A stretch of 45,561 bases of DNA from BRH-c54 sp032251145 (GCA_032251145.1 JAVVER010000012.1:1-45561), one strand, 5' to 3'; shown: positions 15,488 through 23,894, counted from the first letter of the stretch. The notes: generated by a model from the sequence alone, not told the origin. Numbers and translations: made by a program.

Positions 15488-17248
15488 ATGGCAAAGAAAA
15501 AACGATTTTCAAAAGAATCTATCAAAAAAGCGATGCGAGTTTTTCGCTTTATAAAACCTTTTAAAGTACCTTTTATTATTGGTCTGTTGGTGCTATTTAT
15601 CTCAAGCATTACCACCATGGTTTTTCCAAAAGTATTGGGAGATTTAATAGACTCTGTAAATGCCGATGATGCAAATACAGTAAATACGTTTACTATCTTA
15701 TTGGTAGGAATTTTCTTAGTTACCGCAATCCTATCTTTCCTAAGAGTATATTTATTTGGGTTAGTTACCTACAAAGCCCTTGCTTTACTAAGAATGACTA
15801 CCTACAAACACTTAATTTCCTCACCAATGAGTTATTTCTCTAAAAGACGTGTGGGAGAATTAAGCAGTAGAATTACTTCTGACATTGCCTTATTGCAAGA
15901 TACTTTTACAACCACCATAGCTGAATTCTTACGTCAGTTTATTACTATTCCTGTGGGAATGTTCTTTTTACTCTTCATTTCCTTTCGACTAACTGTTTTT
16001 ATGATAGCTGTAATTCCTATTGTAGCAATTATTGGTGTGTTTTTCGGAAAATACATTAAAAAACTATCTAAAGAAGCTCAAGATGATATTGCCGATTCTA
16101 ATACTGTTGTGGATGAAACTTTACACGGAATAGCTAGTGTTAAAGCTTACGCCAACGAATTTTTTGAAATTCTTCGCTATAAAAAAAGCATAGACAGCTC
16201 TGTAAATACTTCTATAAAAAGAGCCTTATGGAGAGGAGTTTTTATTGGTTTAGTCATGTTTGCTGCTGGTGCTGCAATTGTTTCTATTATTTGGTACGGC
16301 TTACATATGGTTCAAAATGAAGTTATTACTTTAGGAGAATTACTTTCTTTTGCCATTTATTCTGCTTTATTAGGATTTTCATTTGCTGGTGCTGCCGATT
16401 TATTTTCGCAATTGCAAAAAGCTATTGGAGCAACAGAAAACCTAATGGACATTTTAGATGAAACAACTGAAAATGTTACGCTTGAAGAAACTCCAGAAAT
16501 TAAAATTGAAGGGAATTTGGTTTTCAATAATGTTTGTTTTTCTTATCCTTCTCGTAGAGATATTCAAGTATTAAAAGGTATTACTTTTAATGTAGAGCAA
16601 GGAAAACAAATTGCTATTGTTGGCCCTTCTGGTTCTGGAAAATCTACCATTGCAGGATTAATTTTTAGATTCTACGACCCTGAATCGGGCGAAATTTCTA
16701 TCGATGGTAAAAATATTAATGATTATGCGCTATCTCAAATTAGGAATCAAATGGCAATTGTACCGCAAGAAGTAATGCTTTTTGGAGGAACCATTAAAGA
16801 AAATATAGAATACGGAAAACCCAACGCAACAGACGAAGAAATTTTTGAGGCAGCTAAAAAAGCCAATGCCCTAGAGTTTATTGAAAGCTTCCCAGAAAAA
16901 TTTGAAACCTTGGTTGGCGACAGAGGAATTCAATTATCTGGAGGACAAAAACAACGTATTGCTATTGCCAGAGCTATTCTTAAAGATCCTTCTATTTTAG
17001 TATTAGATGAAGCTACAAGTGCTTTAGATTCTGAAAGTGAAAGGTTAGTACAAGAAGCATTAGAAAGATTAATGGAAGGAAGAACTTCTATTGTTATTGC
17101 TCACCGACTATCCACCATAAAAAAGGCAGACACTATTATTGTACTAGACAACGGTAAAATAAAAGAGAAAGGTACCCACGAAGAATTAGTGAAAAAAGAA
17201 AATGGAATTTATAAAAATTTAAGTACTTTGCAACTGACAGCGGTATAG
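15488..17248 (+). CDS. MsbA/BmrA-like ABC exporter (fused TM and ATPase domains)
   Basis: A 586-residue half-transporter that would work as a homodimer. Residues about 20-310 hold six membrane segments of the ABC type I exporter fold, including SSRITSDIALLQ, the typical intracellular-loop sequence. The nucleotide-binding domain has Walker A GPSGSGKST (379-387), the signature LSGGQ (483-487), Walker B ILVLDE with D507 and E508, and the H-loop in IVIAHRLSTI. Length and order match bacterial multidrug/lipid exporters such as MsbA. It is the third gene of a tight cluster after the oxygenase and ABM genes. The substrate is unknown. A GC-rich GAA-loop hairpin with a T run lies 13 bases after the stop and probably terminates the operon. 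Confidence 0.95.
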   Translation: MAKKKRFSKESIKKAMRVFRFIKPFKVPFIIGLLVLFISSITTMVFPKVLGDLIDSVNADDANTVNTFTILLVGIFLVTAILSFLRVYLFGLVTYKALALLRMTTYKHLISSPMSYFSKRRVGELSSRITSDIALLQDTFTTTIAEFLRQFITIPVGMFFLLFISFRLTVFMIAVIPIVAIIGVFFGKYIKKLSKEAQDDIADSNTVVDETLHGIASVKAYANEFFEILRYKKSIDSSVNTSIKRALWRGVFIGLVMFAAGAAIVSIIWYGLHMVQNEVITLGELLSFAIYSALLGFSFAGAADLFSQLQKAIGATENLMDILDETTENVTLEETPEIKIEGNLVFNNVCFSYPSRRDIQVLKGITFNVEQGKQIAIVGPSGSGKSTIAGLIFRFYDPESGEISIDGKNINDYALSQIRNQMAIVPQEVMLFGGTIKENIEYGKPNATDEEIFEAAKKANALEFIESFPEKFETLVGDRGIQLSGGQKQRIAIARAILKDPSILVLDEATSALDSESERLVQEALERLMEGRTSIVIAHRLSTIKKADTIIVLDNGKIKEKGTHEELVKKENGIYKNLSTLQLTAV

Positions 17249-17261
17249 AAGCCCACCCAAA

Positions 17262-17285
17262 CCCTCCCGAAGGGAGGGAGTTTTT
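17262..17285 (+). terminator. GAA-loop GC-rich hairpin, probable terminator / REP-like palindrome
   Basis: CCCTCCC (17262-17268), loop GAA, GGGAGGG (17272-17278), then AG and TTTTT. The perfect 7-bp GC stem followed by T residues fits an intrinsic terminator for the ABC exporter operon. The same CCC-GAA-GGG core recurs at 21429-21443, which points to a dispersed repeat family. Confidence 0.7.
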
Positions 17286-17286
17286 A

Positions 17287-17330
17287 AACCAACCTCAAAC
17301 ATCAAACTTTAAACCTGAAACCAAGAATAT
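17287..17330. repeat. Short-word tandem repeat spacer
   Basis: Imperfect repeats of the word type AAACyTsAAAC (AACCTCAAACATCAAAC, then TTTAAACCTGAAACC) fill the gap between the hairpin and the VOC gene. The complementary word family appears at 20003-20075. Confidence 0.5.
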
Positions 17331-17720
17331 ATGAAATTAAAATCACTTACTCCCAACCTAATGGTAAACGATGTAGAAGAAACCATCGAATACTACACAG
17401 ATATATTAGGGTTCACTTTATTAAAAACGGTTCCTGAAAAAGGAGAGTTAGACTGGGCAATGGTTAAACGTAACGACATTGTATTAATGTTTCAATCTAA
17501 AAAAAGTTTAGCTCACGAATTGCCAAGATTAAAAGGTAAAAAACCAGGTGGTGGATTAACACTATACATACAAGTAGATAGTATTACCGAACTTCACGAA
17601 GAGTTATACCACAACGAAGCTGAAATTATCTCCGATTTAGAGAGTACCTTTTACGATACTATAGAATTTACCATAGTAGATGTTAATGGTTATATTTTAA
17701 CTTTTTCTGAGGAGAAGTAA
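17331..17720 (+). CDS. VOC / glyoxalase-bleomycin-resistance family protein
   Basis: A 129-residue protein with the vicinal-oxygen-chelate pattern of two beta-alpha-beta-beta-beta modules: TPNLMVNDVEETIEYYTDILGF opens the first and GLTLYIQVDSITELHEEL the second, ending DVNGYILTFSEE. The family includes glyoxalases, dioxygenases and drug-binding proteins, and small members like this cannot be assigned a substrate. Metal-ligand residues are not all evident, so it may be a binding protein rather than an enzyme. It is flanked by repeat-filled spacers and probably has its own promoter or is read through from upstream. Confidence 0.9.
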   Translation: MKLKSLTPNLMVNDVEETIEYYTDILGFTLLKTVPEKGELDWAMVKRNDIVLMFQSKKSLAHELPRLKGKKPGGGLTLYIQVDSITELHEELYHNEAEIISDLESTFYDTIEFTIVDVNGYILTFSEEK

Positions 17721-17780
17721 TTGAATTGAAAATTTGAGATTAGAAATTTGAAATTATTTAACACAATCAACTAGTAAAAA

Positions 17781-18551
17781 ATGAACGCAACGGAACAAGG
17801 AAACGTAAAATTTGAAATTAATGAAAAAGGTATTGCAACCATAGAATTTTCCCACCCTATGAGTAATTCATTACCCGGAAAAGTATTGAACAAATTAGCC
17901 AATACCATTACCGAATTAGGAAATAACGACCAAGTAAAAGTAATCATTCTTAAATCGGAAGGAGATAGAGCTTTTTGTGCAGGAGCTAGTTTTGATGAAT
18001 TGATTTCCATTGATGATATGGAAACCGGAAAAGTATTTTTCTCAGGTTTTGCCAATGTGATAAATGCTGCCAGAAAATGTCCTAAATTTATTATTGGAAG
18101 AGTGCAAGGCAAAGCTGTTGGCGGTGGTGTGGGTATGGCAAGTGCTGTTGATTATTGTTATGCTACTAAATTTGCTGCTGTTAAGTTAAGTGAATTAGCG
18201 GTTGGTATCGGTCCTTTTGTGGTTGGTCCTGCTGTGGAAAGAAAAATAGGTACTTCGGCAATGAGTATGTTAGCCATTAATGCTACGGAATGGTATCCTG
18301 CTGAATGGGCGAAAGAAAAATCACTCTATGCCGAAATTTTTGACTCTATTGAAGCAATGGATGAAGCCATTGAAGTATTAGCAAATAAGTTAGCTCAGTC
18401 TAACCCTGAAGCAATGAGCATGCTGAAAAAAGTATTTTGGGAAGGAACAGAACATTGGGACACCTTACTTAGCGAACGTGCAGCCATGAGTGGCAAATTA
18501 GTACTTTCTGATTTTACCAGAAATGCGATTAATGCTTTTAAGAAGAAATAA
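17781..18551 (+). CDS. Enoyl-CoA hydratase/isomerase (crotonase) family protein
   Basis: A 256-residue crotonase. The two oxyanion-hole segments are clear: DRAFCAGASFDEL (CAGAS 66-70) and GKAVGGGVGMA (glycines about 114-116). At the first catalytic glutamate position of classical hydratase (the GGGCELA motif) this protein has GGGVGMA, so that glutamate is missing, while the second is retained as E138 in KLSELAVGIGPFVVGPAVERK. The LSEL.VGIGPFVVGPAVERK phrase is typical of Bacteroidota proteins annotated methylglutaconyl-CoA hydratase (leucine breakdown), but the altered active site leaves hydratase versus isomerase open. It is preceded by a repeat-filled spacer. Function in acyl-CoA oxidation would fit the electron-transfer module at 19.2-21.4 kb. 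Confidence 0.9.
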   Translation: MNATEQGNVKFEINEKGIATIEFSHPMSNSLPGKVLNKLANTITELGNNDQVKVIILKSEGDRAFCAGASFDELISIDDMETGKVFFSGFANVINAARKCPKFIIGRVQGKAVGGGVGMASAVDYCYATKFAAVKLSELAVGIGPFVVGPAVERKIGTSAMSMLAINATEWYPAEWAKEKSLYAEIFDSIEAMDEAIEVLANKLAQSNPEAMSMLKKVFWEGTEHWDTLLSERAAMSGKLVLSDFTRNAINAFKKK

Positions 18552-18571
18552 AAATAATCGTTAGTAGTTGG

Positions 18572-19066
18572 TTATTTACTCGTAACCCCAACCAACTGCT
18601 TGTGCCAACTTGCTTTCAAAGGAACTTCCCAATTAGTGTCAAATTCTTTTTTTGTGGTAATGGTATTGTTGAACACGATGGTTTCATCGTTAATTTTATT
18701 GTCGCTATAAAGTGTTTCAAAGTCGTTTAGCTTTACTAAAATAGCTTTCTCACCTTCTTTGTAAGATTGATTCATTCTGTCTAACAAACTCAGTTCTAAT
18801 TCTTGTTCTAATTCCTTCATTAGTTTTACAGAAGCATCTTGAGCTCTTCCACACATGGTGTCGCCTTGTTCATCTACAAATAATACAATAAACGCATCAT
18901 ATAAAATAGTAAATGTTCCTTTTACCATGTTTCCATGCGATTCCCAAGTATCAATAAAATCATCTATACGAATTTGAATGTGCTTTTTTTCGTCCCCATT
19001 AAAGTGACGGTCGCTTTGGTAAATCCAAACTTTAGCGTTGTCAGGATATTGAATATAGTCGTTCAT
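18572..19066 (-). CDS. Conserved Bacteroidota cytoplasmic protein of unknown function
   Basis: A 164-residue soluble acidic protein without signal peptide or membrane segment. It opens MNDYIQYPDNAKVWIYQSDRHF, contains IDDFIDTWESHGNMVKGTFTILYDAFIVLFVDE and ends with a helical region (LEQELELSLLDRMNQ) and a strand-rich tail. The family is widespread in Bacteroidota and often labelled ABC transporter ATPase in databases, but no Walker motif or signature is present, so that label is not supported here. It is convergent with the crotonase (20 bases between stops) and lies 142 bases upstream of the iron-sulfur genes on the same strand. Confidence 0.82.
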   Translation of the reverse strand: MNDYIQYPDNAKVWIYQSDRHFNGDEKKHIQIRIDDFIDTWESHGNMVKGTFTILYDAFIVLFVDEQGDTMCGRAQDASVKLMKELEQELELSLLDRMNQSYKEGEKAILVKLNDFETLYSDNKINDETIVFNNTITTKKEFDTNWEVPLKASWHKQLVGVTSK

Positions 19067-19208
19067 TTGATTAGAGATTGGAAATTATAAATTAGAGATT
19101 ATTTCGTCAACACAAAATTAAGCTAATTCTTACTATTTAGCCACTAATACACGAATAAAAACCATTTTTTCAGAATCAGAAACATTAGTGCATTCGTGGC
19201 AATAGAAC

Positions 19209-19997
19209 TTACAAATCTTTAGCTTGAGCGATTAACTCTGCTAAATCAAAAACTTGTACCTCGGTATTTTTTTCTTTGAGTTTTACACCATCCGTCATCA
19301 TAGTCATACAAAATGGACAGCCTGTGGCAATAATGTTGGGTTGTATTTCTAATGCTTCTTCAGTACGTTCAATATTGACTTCTTTGTTTCCTTTTTCAGC
19401 TTCTTTAAACATTTGAGCACCTCCTGCTCCACAACACAAGCCGTTAGATTTACATCTTTTCATTTCCACTAATTCGGCATCTAATTTTTCAATTAAATTT
19501 CGTGGTGCTTCATAAACATCATTGGCTCTTCCCAAATAACATGGGTCGTGAAAAGTAATTTTTTTACCTTTAAAAACACCTCCCTCAACGGTTAACTTTC
19601 CTTCATTTATTAATTCTTGCAAAAATTGAGAATGATGTTTTACCTCATAATTTCCGCCTAATTCAGGATATTCATTTTTTAAGGTATTAAAACAATGCGG
19701 ACAAGTAGTAACAATACTTTTAACTTCGTAAGCATTCAGCACCTGAATATTTCCCATGGCTTGCATTTGAAACAAAAATTCATTTCCAGCACGCTTTGCA
19801 GGATCGCCTGTGCAACTTTCTTCTGTCCCCAACACAGCAAAGTTTATCCCAACATTGTTTAATATTTTTACAAAAGCACGTGTTATTTTTTTTGCTCTAT
19901 CGTCAAAACTTCCGGCACACCCCACCCAAAACAATACATCAGGTTGTTGTCCCGAAGCCATCATTTCTGCCATTGTTGGTACTTTTAATTCGCTCAT
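19209..19997 (-). CDS. CCG-domain iron-sulfur protein (HdrB / EtfD C-terminal-like)
   Basis: A 262-residue soluble protein made of two CCG modules, as in heterodisulfide reductase subunit B, glycolate oxidase and lactate-oxidation proteins. Cysteines in order are C27 (FWVGCAGSFDD), C62, C99 and C102 (TTCPHCFNT), then C153 (FHDPCYLGR), C188-C189 (GLCCGAGGAQ) and C227 with C230 (TGCPFCMTM). Such modules bind noncubane or cubane [4Fe-4S] clusters. It lies 81 bases downstream of the membrane iron-sulfur gene; together they have the parts of the single-chain EtfD/HdrDC-like protein that passes electrons from flavoprotein dehydrogenases to menaquinone. That role is inference; lactate or glycolate oxidation modules are alternatives. 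Confidence 0.9.
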   Translation of the reverse strand: MSELKVPTMAEMMASGQQPDVLFWVGCAGSFDDRAKKITRAFVKILNNVGINFAVLGTEESCTGDPAKRAGNEFLFQMQAMGNIQVLNAYEVKSIVTTCPHCFNTLKNEYPELGGNYEVKHHSQFLQELINEGKLTVEGGVFKGKKITFHDPCYLGRANDVYEAPRNLIEKLDAELVEMKRCKSNGLCCGAGGAQMFKEAEKGNKEVNIERTEEALEIQPNIIATGCPFCMTMMTDGVKLKEKNTEVQVFDLAELIAQAKDL

Positions 19998-20002
19998 AAA
20001 CT

Positions 20003-20075
20003 ATAAGTTTGAGGTTTGAGGTTTGAGATTCAATGTTGAGTAACTTCAAACATCGAACTTGAAACATTAAACCTA
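20003..20075. repeat. Short-word tandem repeat spacer (GTTTGAG words)
   Basis: GTTTGAGGTTTGAGGTTTGAG is followed by diverged copies (ATTCAATGTTGAG, then TTCAAACATCGAAC, TTGAAACATTAAACC). The spacer separates the CCG protein from the membrane iron-sulfur gene. It shows both the GTTTGAG words and their complements, so it may fold as RNA. Confidence 0.6.
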
Positions 20076-20078
20076 TTT

Positions 20079-21398
20079 TTAATTCTCGTTTTTCCAATTT
20101 AAACGGTCGGCTTGGGCAAATTGCCACGGAGCTCCGTTATTTTCTATATTGGTAAAGATTCCTGTCCATTCGGCAGGTGCTTTCGATTCTTCCATAATCA
20201 AAAACCTTCTTAAATCTACAATAATAGAAAGTTGATCGATATTTACTGGACAAGCCTGTACACAAGCATTACAACTGGTACAAGCCAACAATTCTTCTTC
20301 TGAAATGTAATCTCTCAAAAGCGATTTATTATCATTAAAATCTTTACCGTTTTTATCAATTCCTTTGCCTACTTCCTCTAACCTATCTCTGGTATCCATC
20401 ATTATTTTTCTTGGAGAAAGTACTTTACCTGTAATATTTGCTGGACAAACATCAGTACACCTACCACATTCTGTACAAGTGTAGGCATCCATCAACTGCT
20501 TCCAAGTTAAATCGGTTACATCTTTAACTCCAAAACGTTGTGGCTCTCCTTCTGGTTCAGCAGGTGCAGCGTAAGGATCGGCACTAGGGTCGAACATCAT
20601 TTCTACTTCTTTTTTAACCGAAGCCAAATTATCTAACTGACCTTTAGGAGTTAATTTAGCATAAAACACATTTGGGAAAGCCAATAAAATATGGAAGTGT
20701 TTAGAGTAAGGTAAATAATTTAAGAAGGCAAAAATGCCTATTATATGAAACCACCAAGTTCCTCTTTCCAACATAATTAGAGAAGACTCGCTCATTCCTG
20801 CAAATGCTCCCATAAGCTGTCGGCTAATAGGAAATGAACCTACATTGGTGTAATGCTCGCTACCCAACACTTGAAGTTGAGCATCGGCTGCATTCATTAT
20901 TAAGAAAGCACTCATCAAAGCAATTTCTGTAATTAAAATAAGATTGGCGTCTGTTTTTGGCCAAGTAGTCATTTCTTTTCCGAAAAAACGCTTGATTTGC
21001 AATACGTTTCTTCTCACTAAAAAGATAATGCAAGACACTAAAACCAACAAAGCTAAACCTTCAAAAGCAGCAATTAGAAAGTGGTAAAATCCGCCTAAAA
21101 AGGCAAACAGACGGTGTGTACCCAATATTCCATCAAGCACAATTTCTAACACTTCTATATTAATGATGATAAAACCAACATAAACAATAATATGAAGAAA
21201 TCCTGCAAAAGGACGAACCACCATTTTAGATTGTCCCAAGGCTACACGAGCCATTAAGCTGAAACGTTCATTTTTTCTATCGTTTCTGTCTAAGTCTTTC
21301 CCTAACTTAATGTTTCTTATAATTGTTTTAAGGTTTTTGGCAAACAAGCCACCTGCCACAATCAGTAATACTATAAAAATGATGCTCGATATTTCCAT
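20079..21398 (-). CDS. Membrane-bound heme/iron-sulfur oxidoreductase subunit (HdrC/NarI-like fusion)
   Basis: A 439-residue protein. Residues 1-245 contain about five or six membrane segments of the nitrate-reductase-gamma type with candidate heme-b histidines H69, H218, H234 and H236. Residues 300-395 carry two [4Fe-4S] motifs: C308-x2-C311-x2-C314-x3-C318 (CTECGRCTDVCPANI) and C373-x2-C376-x2-C379-x3-C383 (CTSCNACVQACPVNI). The architecture fits a quinone-reacting cytochrome b joined to a ferredoxin. With the adjacent CCG protein it forms a membrane electron-transfer pair, plausibly an ETF:menaquinone oxidoreductase-like module split over two genes. The start ATG at 21398 precedes the first membrane helix directly. 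Confidence 0.9.
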   Translation of the reverse strand: MEISSIIFIVLLIVAGGLFAKNLKTIIRNIKLGKDLDRNDRKNERFSLMARVALGQSKMVVRPFAGFLHIIVYVGFIIINIEVLEIVLDGILGTHRLFAFLGGFYHFLIAAFEGLALLVLVSCIIFLVRRNVLQIKRFFGKEMTTWPKTDANLILITEIALMSAFLIMNAADAQLQVLGSEHYTNVGSFPISRQLMGAFAGMSESSLIMLERGTWWFHIIGIFAFLNYLPYSKHFHILLAFPNVFYAKLTPKGQLDNLASVKKEVEMMFDPSADPYAAPAEPEGEPQRFGVKDVTDLTWKQLMDAYTCTECGRCTDVCPANITGKVLSPRKIMMDTRDRLEEVGKGIDKNGKDFNDNKSLLRDYISEEELLACTSCNACVQACPVNIDQLSIIVDLRRFLIMEESKAPAEWTGIFTNIENNGAPWQFAQADRLNWKNEN

Positions 21399-21419
21399 CT
21401 ATAAGTTAATAGTTATTAG

Positions 21420-21448
21420 CCCCCTAAATCCCCCGAAGGGGGACTTTC
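21420..21448. repeat. GAA-loop REP-like palindrome
   Basis: CCCCCTAAATCCCCCGAAGG begins the element, which reads TCCCCC (21429-21434), loop GAA, GGGGGA (21438-21443), CTTT. The AAA before and TTT after can extend the stem. Similar elements are dispersed between genes in many Bacteroidota. It shares its core with the hairpin at 17262-17278. Confidence 0.65.
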
Positions 21449-21454
21449 CCAACA

Positions 21455-21545
21455 CACAATGCTAATGTTAATGTTTATTGTTAATTGTTTATTGTTTAAG
21501 TCTAATATTTTGTCAATTTCTAATTTCTAATTTCTAATCTCTAAT
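21455..21545. repeat. Short-word tandem repeat spacer (TTTATTGTTAATTG and TTTCTAA words)
   Basis: Between the palindrome and the MlaD stop lie repeated words: GCTAATGTTAATGTTTATTG with TTAATTGTTTATTGTTTA, then ATTTCTAATTTCTAATTTC followed by TAATCTCTAATC. The last copies overlap the end of the mlaD-type gene. Confidence 0.55.
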
Positions 21546-22458
21546 CCCTTTTATCCTTTCTTCCAAAAATAGAGAAATGAACATATCTTTTCGGGTTTGC
21601 TTCCATGTCTATCAATAACTTATCTAAATCTCGTGTTACGCTTTCTAAGTTTTTGTACAAGGAATCGTTGGTCATTAATTGCCCCATAGTACCTTCTCCA
21701 TTGTTCATTTTTTGCATTACTGCAGTAATTTCTTCAAAGGTTTTATTAGCTTTATCTAATGTAGTTTTAATATCCACTTGTTTTAAGGTATCTGCCAAAT
21801 CACCGTATTTTTTTACAGTAGGTTTTAAGGTATTCATGGTAGAATTTAGGTTAATAGCCAATTCGTCATACCTTTGCATAGTTACCTTGAATTTCTCAAT
21901 TGCTAATTCTAAATTTCTCTTATTTTTATCATTAAACACTTCGTTAAAATTACTCATAGTTGTTTTAAAAGTAGAGATAGCTATTTGCAAAGAATCCATC
22001 ATTTTTTCCGCTTTTTGTTTCATAGGTAACAGTTGCTCCGAAACATCATCCAGCATGGATTTTTCAAAATGGGATTTAATAGTATCTCCGTTAACTAGTT
22101 CTACTTCAGAATCGCCTAAAGTCAATCCAATACCTTTAGAGCTAAGTAAGTCTAAGCTTATGAGGTTGGCAACAGAGTTTTTTGGTATTTTTAGTGTTCC
22201 ATCAGTTATAACTAGTTTCACCATTAAGTTTCCCGATTGGTCGTCTTTAAAGTAAACATCGCTTACTAAGCCTATTTGGAATCCATTTACTATTACTGGA
22301 GATGATTTTGCTAATCCACCAATAAAAGGATATTCTGTGTAAACAGTTTTGTTCGCATTAAACAGGTTGGTTCCTTTTAAATAATTATAGCCCCAAACTA
22401 ATAAAGCTATTGCTACTATTGACACAAACCCAACCTTAACTTCTTTTGAAATTTTCAT
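21541..22458 (-). CDS. MlaD-family (MCE domain) lipid transport protein
   Basis: A 305-residue protein from the ATG at 22458; an in-frame ATG 33 bases upstream would add only a lysine/glutamate string encoded by the simple repeat there, so the inner start is preferred. Residues about 7-27 form one membrane anchor (VGFVSIVAIALLVWGYNYLKG). The MCE domain follows (YTEYPFIGGLAKSSPVIVNGFQIGLVSDVYF to about residue 115), then a long helical segment (KQKAEKMMDSLQIAISTFKTTMSNFNEVF, LKPTVKKYGDLADTL). MCE proteins form hexameric rings that shuttle phospholipids between membranes. No MlaE or MlaF gene is adjacent. It lies about 115 bases downstream of the amidase on the same strand, as in many Bacteroidota. 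Confidence 0.92.
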   Translation of the reverse strand: MKISKEVKVGFVSIVAIALLVWGYNYLKGTNLFNANKTVYTEYPFIGGLAKSSPVIVNGFQIGLVSDVYFKDDQSGNLMVKLVITDGTLKIPKNSVANLISLDLLSSKGIGLTLGDSEVELVNGDTIKSHFEKSMLDDVSEQLLPMKQKAEKMMDSLQIAISTFKTTMSNFNEVFNDKNKRNLELAIEKFKVTMQRYDELAINLNSTMNTLKPTVKKYGDLADTLKQVDIKTTLDKANKTFEEITAVMQKMNNGEGTMGQLMTNDSLYKNLESVTRDLDKLLIDMEANPKRYVHFSIFGRKDKRD

Positions 22459-22572
22459 TTGTTTATTTTCTTTTTCCCCCTTCCCTTTCACATTCCTCTT
22501 TATTTTTACTGTGCAAATATCGTGAAAGTGATTTTATATACCAAACATTATTAGGTGTATTAATTATCACAT

Positions 22573-23736
22573 TTATCTTATGTTCAACGCCTCACTAAGA
22601 GAGATTCTTTTGCCGTTATTGAAGGCAACTATAAATGCATCGGTAAATCCTTTTTCTTTTAATTTTAATTGTAAAATATTAGCCGCCTCAATACTTTTTT
22701 CATTTCCAACGGTGTAACGGTAAATTCCTCCAGCTTCGTAATACGTTACATTTTCAATTCCATTAAAATTTTCTGGAATTAATTCTTTTTTTTGCGAAGA
22801 AGTAGCTATTTGTACTTTAAAAATCAAACCTGTTTCTTCTTTATTTTTTTTGTCTTTTTTAGTTGACAAAACATCTTTTTCGGGAGCTTTTTGTTCTATA
22901 ACTGGTTCTTTCTCTGGTTTAGGCTGTTCAGGTTTAGACTGTTTTTCATCAAACTCTTGCTTGTATTCTTTAAAAGCTCTGTAAATAGCAGATGCCATAT
23001 AATCCTGATTAACAGCTGAATTTAAAAACTTCTCTTCTTCTTTATTGGTTAAAAAACCTGTTTCTATCAACACACTTGGCATATTAGTTTGGTGCAGTAC
23101 TAAAAATCCAGCTTGTTTCACTCCTCTATCAATTCTTCCAACTCTATCTTTAAACTGAGTTTGAACTTTGGCGGCAAAATTTAAACTTTGTTCAAGAAAA
23201 GCACTTTGTCTTAATGTTAAAACTATATAAGATTCAGGAGAGTTAGGATCAAAATTTTCGTATCGAGTTTCATAATCATCTTCTAACAAAATAGAAGAGT
23301 TTTCTCTTTTGGCAACATTAAGGTTAGATTCTGTTTTGTGCAACCCCATTACATAGGTTTCTGTTCCCATTGCAGTTGTAGGTCCGGAGTTAACATGTAT
23401 GCAAATAAACAAATCTGCTTTAGCTTTGTTGGCTATTTTGGCTCTCTCATCCAGCTTCACAAAAACATCTGTTGTTCGAGTATAAATTACTTTTACATCT
23501 TTAAAATTTTCTTCAATGTATTTTCCTAATTTTAATGAAATTGCCAACGCTACATCTTTTTCATTAGAGAAAGAACCTTGGCAACCACCATCATGACCAC
23601 CGTGTCCGGCATCAATAACCACTGTTTTTATCCCATAGAAAGAATCTTCATCAAAATTTATAGAAAATGATGTTGTTATTAAAAAAACAACAATTGCAAA
23701 AAACCAGAAAATTTTATTACTCACTATATCACGCAT
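22573..23736 (-). CDS. N-acetylmuramoyl-L-alanine amidase (Amidase_3) with SPOR-like C-terminus
   Basis: A 387-residue exported peptidoglycan hydrolase. Residues 1-26 form an amino-terminal signal or anchor. The zinc site is intact: H45 (VVIDAGHGGHDGG), E59 (NEKDVAL), H114 (FICIHVNSG) and the catalytic E225 (SVLIETGFL). About 250-300 is a lysine, glutamate and proline-rich linker, and about 304-387 looks like a SPOR domain (FKVQIATSSQKK, YYEAGGIYRYTVGNEKS, LKEKGFTDAFIVAFNNGKRI), which binds denuded glycans at division sites. It is divergent from lptD with 158 bases between them and is followed by mlaD, an arrangement common in the phylum. Confidence 0.94.
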   Translation of the reverse strand: MRDIVSNKIFWFFAIVVFLITTSFSINFDEDSFYGIKTVVIDAGHGGHDGGCQGSFSNEKDVALAISLKLGKYIEENFKDVKVIYTRTTDVFVKLDERAKIANKAKADLFICIHVNSGPTTAMGTETYVMGLHKTESNLNVAKRENSSILLEDDYETRYENFDPNSPESYIVLTLRQSAFLEQSLNFAAKVQTQFKDRVGRIDRGVKQAGFLVLHQTNMPSVLIETGFLTNKEEEKFLNSAVNQDYMASAIYRAFKEYKQEFDEKQSKPEQPKPEKEPVIEQKAPEKDVLSTKKDKKNKEETGLIFKVQIATSSQKKELIPENFNGIENVTYYEAGGIYRYTVGNEKSIEAANILQLKLKEKGFTDAFIVAFNNGKRISLSEALNIR

Positions 23737-23772
23737 TTATAAAAATGTTAAAAACCTAGGTTTTATTAATGT

Positions 23773-23795
23773 CAAATTTATTTTTTTTAGCTTTG
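23773..23795. promoter_or_regulatory. Divergent -7-like elements between amidase and lptD
   Basis: TAGCTTTG at 23788-23795 faces lptD and TAAATTTG, read leftward at 23780-23773, faces the amidase. Both match TAnnTTTG, but neither has a clear TTG at the -33 distance, so the assignment is tentative. Confidence 0.3.
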
Positions 23796-23894
23796 GAGCT
23801 TCGTTAAAAAAGTTTTGTTTTATCACAACCTTAATGTTAATAATTATCAAATAATAATTCACTAAAAAACACCTCTTTAAGAAACCTATTTTTT

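Noticed and set aside
15331..15618. Antisense 95-codon frame at the ABM-ABC junction
   Set aside because: It crosses two plus-strand genes and is a phenylalanine/leucine-rich complement artefact.
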